Below the pieces are notes generated by a model, which saw nothing but the letters and a program-made list of their open reading frames with translations, was not told the DNA's origin and did no database searches. A DNA stretch of 14,148 bases from an uncultured Eubacteriales bacterium. GTDB taxonomy: Bacteria > Bacillota > Clostridia > Oscillospirales > CAG-272. The DNA is taken from the NCBI GenBank assembly GCA_934503195.1, contig CAKSVM010000079.1:1-14148 (forward strand), given 5' to 3'. Shown here in pieces: positions 1-5,665 of the stretch. Every line of letters starts with the position of its first letter. The first letter of the stretch is position 1. A program made the position numbers and the translations under genes.

Positions 1-75
1 GGCAGGGGCACAAAGGCTCGAACTCTGGACACGCGGTTTTGGAGACCGCTGCTCTACCAACTGAGCTATACCCCT
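1..75 (-). tRNA. trnW: tRNA-Trp (anticodon CCA), 3' end cut by window edge
   Basis: Read on the minus strand this folds as a complete cloverleaf. The acceptor stem begins AGGGGTA at 75 and pairs with TGCCCCT at 10-4, followed by discriminator G at 3 and an encoded CC at 2-1; the last A of CCA would lie outside the window. The T stem pairs CAGAG (27-23) with CTTTG (15-11) around a TTCGAGC loop. The anticodon loop in CGGTCTCCAAAACCG gives anticodon CCA, which reads UGG (tryptophan). The gene has its own consensus promoter and starts only about six bases after the expected transcription start, so little leader would need trimming by RNase P. Confidence 0.97.
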
Positions 76-87
76 AGGACGGATAAT

Positions 88-116
88 ATTATATCACTTT
101 TCATCGCCTTTGTCAA
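88..116 (-). promoter_or_regulatory. Sigma-A promoter of tRNA-Trp
   Basis: On the minus strand, -35 TTGACA lies at 116-111 and -10 TATAAT at 93-88, separated by 17 bases. Both boxes match the consensus exactly. The -10 ends 12 bases before the tRNA. An A/T-tract element sits directly upstream (121-142) and may act as an UP element. Confidence 0.9.
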
Positions 117-120
117 GGGG

Positions 121-142
121 TTTTTGAAAAAAAGTCAAAAAA
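121..142 (-). promoter_or_regulatory. A/T-tract upstream element shared with the rpsT promoter
   Basis: Read on the minus strand, this is T6-GAC-T7-C-A5, placed exactly 4 bases upstream of the tRNA-Trp -35 box. The same 22-base pattern with one difference (GAT for GAC) sits at 5699-5720, also 4 bases upstream of the rpsT -35 box. Position and composition fit an UP element contacted by the RNA polymerase alpha subunit; that role is inferred. It also lies between the divergent tRNA-Trp and ylxM promoters. Confidence 0.55.
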
Positions 143-158
143 AATTTTGATAACCCCC

Positions 159-187
159 TTGACAAACCGAGAAAAGTGTGGTATACT
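159..187 (+). promoter_or_regulatory. Sigma-A promoter of the ylxM-ffh operon
   Basis: The -35 TTGACA is at 159-164 and the -10 TATACT at 182-187, with a 17-base spacer. TG at 179-180 one base before the -10 makes it an extended -10. Transcription should start near 194, leaving about 33 bases of leader before ylxM. It is divergent from the tRNA-Trp promoter. Confidence 0.9.
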
Positions 188-226
188 TGTAATGTAATTT
201 CCTTTACAGCAAAAAGGAGCGTCGAT

Positions 227-580
227 ATGCCGCGTGAAAAGGATCTTGAAGTCAGCCTGCTGCTCGACTTCTATGGCGAACTTTTAAGCCCAGAAAAACG
301 CGAGGCCGTCAGACTCTATTATGACGAAGACCTTTCGCTCGCCGAAATCGCGGGGGACACCGATATCACTCGTCAGGGTGTGCGAGACCGTATCGAAAAG
401 GCCAAGTGCCAGCTTTATATATATGAAGAGAAGCTCGGGCTCGCCGCGAAGTTCCATGAGATCGATAAGGAGCTTTCCGATATCACGGCACGCCTTGAAT
501 CGGTCAGGGACGCCGCTGATGAGCGGACAGGCCGCGAGATTTCGGCTGTAATTGAGAGATTGAAAAACATTACCATCTAA
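227..580 (+). CDS. ylxM: YlxM family SRP-associated HTH protein
   Basis: A 117-residue protein of the YlxM/UPF0122 family, a small helix-turn-helix protein normally encoded just before ffh and thought to take part in the signal recognition particle pathway. Residues about 37-61 (LSLAEIAGDTDITRQGVRDR) form the sigma-factor-like HTH. The C-terminal half (about 75-115) is charged and probably helical or coiled. ATG 227 is chosen because AGGAG at 215-219 lies 7 bases upstream. The frame stays open to a GTG at 176, but that codon lies upstream of the expected transcription start at about 194. The gap to ffh is 17 bases, so the two are cotranscribed. A direct DNA-binding or regulatory role has not been shown by anything in the sequence. 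Confidence 0.93.
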   Translation: MPREKDLEVSLLLDFYGELLSPEKREAVRLYYDEDLSLAEIAGDTDITRQGVRDRIEKAKCQLYIYEEKLGLAAKFHEIDKELSDITARLESVRDAADERTGREISAVIERLKNITI

Positions 581-597
581 AAATCCGGGAGGGCGCG

Positions 598-1938
598 ATG
601 TTTCAGGGCTTAGTCGATAAGATGACCGAGGCGTTCAAGAAAATAAGAGGCAAGGGCAAGCTCACTGAGGCCGATGTAAAGGCCGGGATGCGTGAGATAA
701 AGCTCGCTTTGCTTGAAGCCGACGTCAACTACAAGGTCGTCAAGGACTTCATAAAGTCGGTCACCGACCGCGCGGTCGGCAGTGAGGTTCTCGAAAGCCT
801 TATGCCGGCTCAGCAGATCGTCAAGATCGTCAACGAGGAACTCTGCACCCTCATGGGCGGCACGCAGGCAAAGCTTAATATCTCGCCGAAGCCCCCGACA
901 ATCGTCATGATGGTCGGTCTTCAGGGCGCGGGTAAGACCACTCACGCCGCGAAGCTCGCCGGAATGTACAAGAAGCAGGGCAAGCGTCCGCTTCTCGTCG
1001 CCTGTGATATCTACCGTCCCGCCGCTATAAAGCAGCTTGAGGTTGTCGGCTCGCAGCTTGAAATCCCCGTTTTCCAGATGGGCGACAAAGTAAGCCCCGT
1101 CGAGATCGCAAAGGCCGGCATCGAGCACGCGAAAAAGCATGGACACGACATGGTCTTCATCGACACCGCCGGACGTCTTCACATCGACGAGGTTCTGATG
1201 AACGAGCTTAAGGATATCAAGGCGGCGGTCGAGCCGACCGAGATTCTGCTCGTCGTCGACGCGATGACCGGCCAGGACGCCGTCAACGTCGCTGAGTCGT
1301 TCAATAATCTTCTTGATATCACCGGAGTCATCCTGACGAAGCTTGACGGCGACACGCGCGGAGGCGCGGCGTTATCGGTGCGTCACGTCACCGGAAAGCC
1401 GATCAAGTTTGTCGGAACGGGTGAGAAGCTCGATATGATCGAGCCGTTCTATCCCGACCGCATGGCGTCGAGAATCCTCGGCATGGGCGACGTGCTTTCG
1501 CTGATCGAAAAGGCGCAGCAGAATTTCGACGACAAGCAGGCGGCCGAGCTTGAACGCAAGATGCGCGAGCAGAGCTTCACTCTGACCGACTTCCTCGAAC
1601 AGTTCAAGCAGGTTCGCGGAATGGGATCGCTTGACCAGCTGATGGGAATGATTCCCGGAGTCAACACGGCCGCGCTGAAGGACGTCAAGGTGGATGAGAG
1701 ACAGCTTGACCGCATCGAGGCGATAATCCTCTCGATGACCCCTGAGGAGCGCGACAAGCCTGAGATAATCAGCGCGTCGAGAAAACGCCGCATCGCGCTC
1801 GGAAGCGGAATGAAGGTCGAGGACGTCAATCGTCTTCTGAAGCAGTACGACCAGATGAAGCAGATGATGAAGAAATTCTCATCGATGACCGGAGGAAAAC
1901 GCTTCGGCAAGAAGGGCGGCTTCCGCCTCCCGTTTTAA
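598..1938 (+). CDS. ffh: Signal recognition particle protein Ffh (SRP54)
   Basis: The GTPase that binds signal sequences of nascent membrane proteins and delivers ribosomes to FtsY at the membrane, working with the 4.5S/6S SRP RNA. At 446 residues it has the normal family length. The N domain is about 1-95. The G domain is about 96-295, with P-loop GLQGAGKTT at 107-115, DTAGR at 189-193 and TKLDG at 247-251. The methionine-rich M domain is about 300-435, with the RNA-binding segment SRKRRIALGSG at 394-404 and the run MKQMMKKFSSM at 420-430. A strong GGGAGGG site at 587-593 precedes ATG 598. It is the second gene of the operon, after ylxM. Neither FtsY nor the SRP RNA is in this window. Confidence 0.99.
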   Translation: MFQGLVDKMTEAFKKIRGKGKLTEADVKAGMREIKLALLEADVNYKVVKDFIKSVTDRAVGSEVLESLMPAQQIVKIVNEELCTLMGGTQAKLNISPKPPTIVMMVGLQGAGKTTHAAKLAGMYKKQGKRPLLVACDIYRPAAIKQLEVVGSQLEIPVFQMGDKVSPVEIAKAGIEHAKKHGHDMVFIDTAGRLHIDEVLMNELKDIKAAVEPTEILLVVDAMTGQDAVNVAESFNNLLDITGVILTKLDGDTRGGAALSVRHVTGKPIKFVGTGEKLDMIEPFYPDRMASRILGMGDVLSLIEKAQQNFDDKQAAELERKMREQSFTLTDFLEQFKQVRGMGSLDQLMGMIPGVNTAALKDVKVDERQLDRIEAIILSMTPEERDKPEIISASRKRRIALGSGMKVEDVNRLLKQYDQMKQMMKKFSSMTGGKRFGKKGGFRLPF

Positions 1939-1939
1939 G

Positions 1940-1964
1940 GAAAATCCCGTTATCAACGGTTTTC
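1940..1964 (+). other. Intra-operon stem-loop between ffh and rpsP
   Basis: GAAAA and CCGTT (1940-1944, 1947-1951) pair with AACGG and TTTTC (1955-1964) around an ATC loop with a 2-base bulge. It starts two bases after the ffh stop. It could be a weak attenuator, a processing site or a 3'-end stabiliser separating ffh from the ribosomal protein gene. No run of T follows outside the stem, so it is not a standard terminator. Confidence 0.4.
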
Positions 1965-2009
1965 AAATATAAAAAATTAAAATCACACATTTTCGGAGGA
2001 AAAATCAAA

Positions 2010-2255
2010 ATGGCAGTTAAACTCAGACTCACCAGAATCGGCGCGAAGAAGAATCCCTGCTACCGTGTTGTAGCGGCTGACTCGCGTTATCCGCGCGACG
2101 GACGTTTCATCGAGGTCATCGGCACCTACAATCCCATGACCGATCCGATCGAGGTCAAGATCGACGCTGAGAAGGCAAAGAAGTGGATCGCTAACGGCGC
2201 GCAGCCGACCGATACCGTAAGAGCTCTTCTCAAGAAGACCGGCGCGATCGACTGA
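2010..2255 (+). CDS. rpsP: 30S ribosomal protein bS16
   Basis: An 81-residue small-subunit protein that binds 16S rRNA during 30S assembly. The N-terminus MAVKLRLTRIGAKKNPCYRV, followed by VAADSRYPRDGRFIEVIGTYNP, is the diagnostic bS16 signature, and the length is typical. Start ATG 2010 has GGAGG at 1995-1999. The gap from ffh is about 70 bases and contains a stem-loop (1940-1964). I saw no convincing internal promoter, so expression probably comes from the operon promoter at 159-187. khpA follows after 16 bases. Confidence 0.98.
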   Translation: MAVKLRLTRIGAKKNPCYRVVAADSRYPRDGRFIEVIGTYNPMTDPIEVKIDAEKAKKWIANGAQPTDTVRALLKKTGAID

Positions 2256-2271
2256 GCGGCGGAGGTAAGCC

Positions 2272-2508
2272 ATGATTGACTTGAAGCAGGTTCTCACCGA
2301 CATCGCGAAGGTCATAGTGGACTCTCCTGACGAGGTATCCGTTACCGGGAAGACCCGCGGCAACAATGTGATTCTTGAGCTTCACGTTGCCGAGGACGAT
2401 ATGGGAAAGGTCATCGGACGTCACGGAAAGATCGCGAGATCAATCCGCCTCGTCATGAAGGCCGCCGCGAGCAAAATCGGCAAGACGGTCACTGTCGATA
2501 TCAAATAA
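2272..2508 (+). CDS. khpA: KhpA, KH-domain RNA-binding protein
   Basis: A 78-residue single-KH-domain protein (formerly YlqC). In Firmicutes, KhpA pairs with KhpB/Jag to form an RNA-binding complex that affects cell division and cell length. The KH GxxG loop is GRHG at 49-52, inside DDMGKVIGRHGKIARSIR. Start ATG 2272 has an ideal GGAGGT at 2261-2266, and the gene lies 16 bases after rpsP, the usual placement. In most Firmicutes rimM, trmD and rplS follow; here the operon ends, with a terminator 73 bases after the stop. Confidence 0.95.
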   Translation: MIDLKQVLTDIAKVIVDSPDEVSVTGKTRGNNVILELHVAEDDMGKVIGRHGKIARSIRLVMKAAASKIGKTVTVDIK

Positions 2509-2513
2509 GACAC

Positions 2514-2578
2514 AAAAAAGACCTGCGCGGTGAAACTCACGACTTGTAAGTCAAGTCGGGTTACCGGAGGCAGGTCTT
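2514..2578 (-). terminator. Long hairpin with minus-strand U-run; likely terminator for the trmL operon
   Basis: A nested imperfect palindrome. AAGACCTGC (2518-2526) pairs with GCAGGTCTT (2570-2578); inside it CGGT (2528-2531) pairs with ACCG (2563-2566), AACTC (2534-2538) with GGGTT (2558-2562, one G-U) and GACTTG (2541-2546) with CAAGTC (2552-2557), about 24 pairs in all. Six A's at 2514-2519 become a U-run only in minus-strand RNA, so it should stop transcripts arriving from trmL and the SMP-30 gene. In plus-strand RNA it is a structured 3' UTR element of the ffh operon. Confidence 0.6.
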
Positions 2579-2581
2579 ATG

Positions 2582-2620
2582 ACAAATGAGTCGGCGCGGA
2601 CGCGTCGGCTCATTTGTTTT
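2582..2620 (+). terminator. Intrinsic terminator of the ylxM-ffh-rpsP-khpA operon
   Basis: ACAAATGAG (2582-2590) pairs with CTCATTTGT (2609-2617). The stem continues with seven more pairs (two G-U) to a GGAC loop at 2598-2601. It is followed by TTTT at 2617-2620. The T-run lies on the plus strand only. It is 73 bases after the khpA stop. Confidence 0.8.
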
Positions 2621-2647
2621 GTGAGAGGTTCGGACAGGAGGAATGCA

Positions 2648-2809
2648 GGCGGCGCGAAGCGGCGTCGACTTTGCGAAGCGAAGTCGATTGCGCGCGTGAA
2701 CGCGCAACCTGCCCTCGCGTCCGGGCGGCGAAGCCGCCCGGACGCGAGCCGTTCCGGCGTGCCGCGGCGCGCCGGAACACGCGGAGCGCGGCGTTTGCCG
2801 CGCTTCGCG
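2648..2809. repeat. Array of five adjacent GC-rich palindromes
   Basis: Five stem-loops follow one another almost without gaps: 2648-2666 (interrupted stem, GAA loop), 2665-2687 (10 pairs, GAA loop), 2688-2707 (7 pairs), 2714-2748 (16 perfect pairs, GAA loop) and 2751-2778 (12 pairs, 4-base loop). A sixth, 2780-2809 (13 pairs with one G-U, GTTT loop), ends the block. The septamer GCGAAGC occurs at 2654-2660, 2673-2679 and 2728-2734, and inverted at 2802-2808. There is no ribosome site or convincing coding frame. The layout recalls REP/BIME-type intergenic palindrome clusters of other bacteria, but I do not recognise the family. Confidence 0.75.
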
Positions 2810-3020
2810 CCCATCGTGGGATTTTACGAAATGCCGCGCTCCCGCGCCTTCAGCGAGGCTGTTTATGATACGCATGGAGTGCGGCATGGCAAAAAAACTG
2901 CTCTTCCCGCGCGTCTCGCGCGGAACGCGATTTTGCGGATCTCAGCGAGCTTGTCTTTATTCACGAACTGCCGTCCGGCGTTGACATTTCGCGCGTCACA
3001 CCGCTGAAAATCATTTGCAG
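2810..3020. other. Gene-free stretch with two further stem-loops
   Basis: No supportable gene is visible on either strand. Two more stem-loops lie here. The first pairs 2831-2842 with 2876-2887 (12 pairs, one G-U, 33-base loop). The second, 2907-2923, pairs CCGCGCG with CGCGCGG around TCT. A run of seven A's at 2891-2897 gives a U-run nine bases past the second stem in minus-strand RNA, so a weak minus-strand terminator is possible. The stretch would form the 3' UTR of the SMP-30 gene. Confidence 0.5.
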
Positions 3021-3836
3021 TCAAGCGTTTAAGACCTTGACCGTGAAGAGTCCTCCGGCGGTCGGCTCGTACTTTTCCTTGTGCTTCGCGGTCGTGATGA
3101 AGAGGTGGTCATTCGCGAGACAGCAGGATGTGACGTTTGTAACGGGGAGCATAATAAGCTCGTCAAGGCTTCCGTCGGGACTAAATATCGCGGCCTTGCC
3201 GCCGTTCCATTCGGCGACGCAGATTCTTCCGTCGGGGAAGACGCACATTCCGTCGGGCATTCCGCCGTCGGTGAGCGTCGCGAAGATCCGTTCGTCCGAT
3301 ACGTCTCCGGTCGCGTGATCGTAGCTGTACGCATAGATATTCTTCGACGGCGTGTCTATAAAGTAGAAGGTCGAAAGATCTGGCGAGAATCCCATTCCGT
3401 TCGCGGTGGTCGTGCCGTGTATCAGCTTGCGCCATTCTTTGCCGCGGCACTGATAGAGTCCGCCCTGACCTTCCATTGTCTCAGAATCGCCCTTAGTGCC
3501 GACGAGAATACGTCCTTCTGGGTCAATATGCCCGTCGTTGTAGCGGAATCTCATGTCCGGCTCAGGATGAGCGATGAATTCGAGCCGCACGCTGTCGGGA
3601 TCGAATATATAGATTCCGTCCTTCAGCGCGGCGTAGAGTGTTCCGTCGTCGCGGAGCGCGATCCAGCCGACAAGGCTCGGCATTGTGTAGGTCTTGCAGG
3701 AATGATCCTCCGGCGAGACCGCGAAGATGCGGTTTTTGCGGATTTCGATCATCCAGATTAGATTGCGTATTTCGTCCCAGAGCGGGCATTCGAGAAGCTC
3801 CGCGCTGTTAAAGTAGTAAAGTTCCGCGTTTTTCAT
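3021..3836 (-). CDS. SMP-30/gluconolactonase/LRE family protein
   Basis: A 271-residue protein of the SMP-30/regucalcin family, a six-bladed beta-propeller with one metal site; known members hydrolyse sugar lactones such as gluconolactone. Metal-ligand positions appear intact: Glu16 in ECPLW, Asn146 in ANGMGF and Asp195 in PDGM. The substrate-side segment RFRYNDGHIDPEGRILVGT (98-114), with Arg98 and Asn100, is also present. Later blades show VFPDGRICVAEWNGGKAAIF (199-218) and VTSCCLANDHLFITTAK (235-251). Length is a little short of the usual 290-300. There is no signal peptide, so it should be cytosolic. ATG 3836 overlaps the trmL stop (ATGA) and has AAAGGAAA about 7 bases upstream. The true substrate cannot be told from sequence. 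Confidence 0.9.
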   Translation of the reverse strand: MKNAELYYFNSAELLECPLWDEIRNLIWMIEIRKNRIFAVSPEDHSCKTYTMPSLVGWIALRDDGTLYAALKDGIYIFDPDSVRLEFIAHPEPDMRFRYNDGHIDPEGRILVGTKGDSETMEGQGGLYQCRGKEWRKLIHGTTTANGMGFSPDLSTFYFIDTPSKNIYAYSYDHATGDVSDERIFATLTDGGMPDGMCVFPDGRICVAEWNGGKAAIFSPDGSLDELIMLPVTNVTSCCLANDHLFITTAKHKEKYEPTAGGLFTVKVLNA

Positions 3837-4354
3837 ATGCTGTTTCCTTTCGCGTCGTCCCAGCTGTATTTCGTGAGTTCGCCGTCCTCGCGGAGTCCGG
3901 CGAAGTTCCGCTGCCTCAGAACCTCGTATACCGCGATCGCGGCCGAGTTTGATAGATTCAGCGAACGGAGCGTGTCGCGCATCGGGATCCTCACGCAGCG
4001 GTCGTGGTTTTCAAAAAGCAGCTCCTCGGGAAGTCCTTTTGTCTCTTTGCCGAACATCAGAAAGACCTTTTCGGGATAGACTATATCGGTATAGCAGTGC
4101 TTTGCCTTGGTCGTGAAGCAGTAGAAGGCGGCTTCGGGATTCTTTTCGAAAAAATCCGCGAGATTTTCGTAATATGTGATGTCGAGCTTGTCCCAGTAGT
4201 CGAGTCCGGCGCGCTTCAGTTTGCGGTCGTCGATCTCAAAACCGAGCGGCTTCACAAGATGTAGCGACGCTCCGGTCGCCGCGCAGGTGCGGGCGATATT
4301 GCCGGTGTTCTGCGGGATCTCCGGCTCGACGAGGACGATGTTTATGTCTTTCAT
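3833..4354 (-). CDS. trmL: tRNA (cytidine/uridine-34-2'-O)-methyltransferase TrmL
   Basis: A 173-residue SPOUT-class methyltransferase. Family members use S-adenosylmethionine to 2'-O-methylate the wobble base 34 of tRNA-Leu. The three SPOUT motifs are in order: PEIPQNTGNIARTC (11-24), LMFGKETKGLPEE (99-111) and IPMRDTLRSLNLSNSAAIAV (123-142), the last forming the trefoil knot and cofactor pocket. Length fits the short TrmL form (about 155-175). ATG 4354 is preferred because MKDINIVLVEPEIPQNTGN is the family N-terminus and AAAGGAAA lies at 4370-4363; the frame is open upstream to 4441 but that part is unlike the family. Its stop overlaps the SMP-30 start by 4 bases, implying translational coupling. 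Confidence 0.93.
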   Translation of the reverse strand: MKDINIVLVEPEIPQNTGNIARTCAATGASLHLVKPLGFEIDDRKLKRAGLDYWDKLDITYYENLADFFEKNPEAAFYCFTTKAKHCYTDIVYPEKVFLMFGKETKGLPEELLFENHDRCVRIPMRDTLRSLNLSNSAAIAVYEVLRQRNFAGLREDGELTKYSWDDAKGNSI

Positions 4355-4427
4355 TTTTTTTGTTTCCTTTATGTGGAAGGTATCATTCCGGAGCGGCGGG
4401 GACACCATAATTCCGGGGGATGATGTG

Positions 4428-5264
4428 ATGAATGGATTCATGAGTACCCGGAATTCGCTCCGGGACGCGGGACGGGCGTATTTGCTCGTCTTCGGGCTTC
4501 TTTTTGCGCTGATAATTTCGGCGGTGTCGCTGTCGTCCGCCGAGCGGCGGCTTGATCGTCTTGAAAGCGGCGCGAGGACGTCGGCTCTCTACGAGTGCGC
4601 CGACTCGCTCGAAAGCTATGCGTCGGCCGTGCGCGACGACGACAGGATATCGGCCGCGCTCCGCTTCGGCAACGCCGTCGGACGGCTCGACTGTGGGTCT
4701 GAGCTGCTTGAAACGCTCGCCGACTACGCGGGGCAGCTCAGGTACGGTAAGGTCGATTATCCCGACGCTGTGACGCTGGCGGCCGAGTTTTTCACTCTGG
4801 CCGCGGACGGCGGGGATATAAGCGAGCGGATCGAACGCTTTTTTCCGTCGGACACAGAGACCGGCAACGGGCCGGATATACCCGAAAGGTTCATTTACGC
4901 CGCAGCGAAAAGCTCGGCCGCGTCATTACTACCTGGCGTGAGCGGGCTTCCGCCGCTTGTGCGTGGTGATGAAGGATATGTTATGAAGGCCGACAATCTG
5001 ATTCTGCGGTTTTCGGGAGACGACGGATCCTTTTCGGATCTGTTCTTCTTACGCGGCGGGGATTTTTCGGGCGACGCCGACGACGCGGACGTGACCGCGG
5101 CGGCACTGAAAACCGCGTCAGATCTCGGGTTTTCCGGCGCGGAGGTTTCGATTGAGGGCGAGGTCTGCAGCCTGAGGATTGTCCGCGCGGACGGCTTTCT
5201 CTTCGTCTACGACGGACGAGGTCGGCTGATTGCCGCCGGAAAAGCGGATGAGGCCGCGTACTAG
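4428..5264 (+). CDS. Membrane-anchored protein, possibly YpeB-like
   Basis: A 278-residue protein I do not firmly recognise. Residues 17-35 (AYLLVFGLLFALIISAVSL) form one N-terminal membrane segment, so the rest is probably outside the membrane. Residues about 36-165 are predicted helical and acidic, with ELLETLADYAGQLRYGKVDYPDA at 92-114. The end (about 221-275) resembles a single PepSY-like repeat. A membrane anchor, helical domain and PepSY-like tail is the plan of the spore germination protein YpeB, which stabilises SleB, but this protein is shorter than YpeB (about 450) and no sleB is nearby. ATG 4428 has GGGGGA at 4415-4420. The gene is divergent from trmL and convergent with rpsT. Confidence 0.75.
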   Translation: MNGFMSTRNSLRDAGRAYLLVFGLLFALIISAVSLSSAERRLDRLESGARTSALYECADSLESYASAVRDDDRISAALRFGNAVGRLDCGSELLETLADYAGQLRYGKVDYPDAVTLAAEFFTLAADGGDISERIERFFPSDTETGNGPDIPERFIYAAAKSSAASLLPGVSGLPPLVRGDEGYVMKADNLILRFSGDDGSFSDLFFLRGGDFSGDADDADVTAAALKTASDLGFSGAEVSIEGEVCSLRIVRADGFLFVYDGRGRLIAAGKADEAAY

Positions 5265-5276
5265 GTTACTGAAAGT

Positions 5277-5303
5277 AAAAAGGTGATGAAATGAATCATC
5301 ACC
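5277..5303 (-). terminator. Intrinsic terminator of rpsT
   Basis: Read on the minus strand, GGTGATGA (5303-5296) pairs with TCATCACC (5289-5282) around a TTCATT loop, and five T's follow (5281-5277). It starts 18 bases after the rpsT stop. The plus strand lacks a T-run, so it should not stop transcripts of the gene ending at 5264. Confidence 0.9.
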
Positions 5304-5321
5304 AATGTTACATATGGGAGC

Positions 5322-5588
5322 TTACGCACCGAGCTTGTTGAGCTTAACGGTGTAATTACTCTTCTTTCTGGCAGCGTTGTTCTTGTGAAGAAGTCCCTTG
5401 GCGACTGCCTGATCGATCTTCTTGACTGCTGCCTTGTAGGTCTCCTCTGCGGCTGCCTTATCGCCTGCTGCGAGAGCCTGCTCATACTTCTTCATAGAAG
5501 TCTTGAGCGCGGTCTTGAGCATCTTGTTCTGCATGGTCTTGGCTTCGCTTACGAGGACGCGCTTCTTGGCGGATTTTATGTTCGGCAA
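5322..5588 (-). CDS. rpsT: 30S ribosomal protein bS20
   Basis: An 88-residue small-subunit protein that binds the 16S rRNA 5' domain early in 30S assembly. It is lysine- and alanine-rich throughout, begins MPNIKSAKKRV and contains HKNNAARKKS near residues 70-80, both typical of bS20. The start is TTG 5588. The perfect site AAGGAGG at 5603-5597 lies 8 bases upstream of it, whereas the in-frame GTG at 5597 overlaps the ribosome site and cannot serve. Escherichia coli rpsT also starts with UUG, where the weak start takes part in feedback control by S20. The gene is monocistronic, with its own promoter (5666-5694), leader hairpin (5616-5631) and terminator (5277-5303). Confidence 0.97.
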   Translation of the reverse strand: MPNIKSAKKRVLVSEAKTMQNKMLKTALKTSMKKYEQALAAGDKAAAEETYKAAVKKIDQAVAKGLLHKNNAARKKSNYTVKLNKLGA

Positions 5589-5596
5589 ACTGTTCA

Positions 5597-5603
5597 CCTC
5601 CTT
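5597..5603 (-). promoter_or_regulatory. Ribosome-binding site that fixes the rpsT TTG start
   Basis: AAGGAGG on the minus strand at 5603-5597. The GTG at 5597-5595 begins inside it, and the next in-frame initiator, TTG 5588, sits at the ideal 8-base spacing. Starting at TTG also gives the family N-terminus MPNIKSAKKR. Confidence 0.9.
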
Positions 5604-5615
5604 AAAAGTTAAGCG

Positions 5616-5631
5616 TCGGGATGTCTCCCGA
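5616..5631 (-). promoter_or_regulatory. Stem-loop in the rpsT leader
   Basis: A 6-pair perfect stem, TCGGGA with TCCCGA, around a 4-base loop, ending 12 bases upstream of the rpsT ribosome-binding site. It lies in the short transcript leader between the promoter and the TTG start. It may be part of an S20 autoregulatory site; that is inferred only from position. Confidence 0.45.
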
Positions 5632-5665
5632 TCGGATAGATAGCATAGAAAGCGTTTCTCTATAT

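Noticed and set aside
2551..3007. Overlapping Arg/Ala-rich frames on both strands in the palindrome region
   Set aside because: They follow the inverted repeats, lack ribosome sites and read as low-complexity Arg/Ala/Pro sequence; one starts inside the 2518-2578 hairpin arm. The palindromes explain them better.
2929..3036. Protein-like stretch on the plus strand (FADLSELVFIHELPSG)
   Set aside because: It looked like a gene remnant, but it has no start, continues straight into the antisense of the SMP-30 gene and matches no family I recognise.
5595..5597. GTG as rpsT start, giving MNSLPNIKSAKK
   Set aside because: The codon overlaps the AAGGAGG ribosome site, leaving no spacing. TTG 5588 gives the normal bS20 N-terminus.
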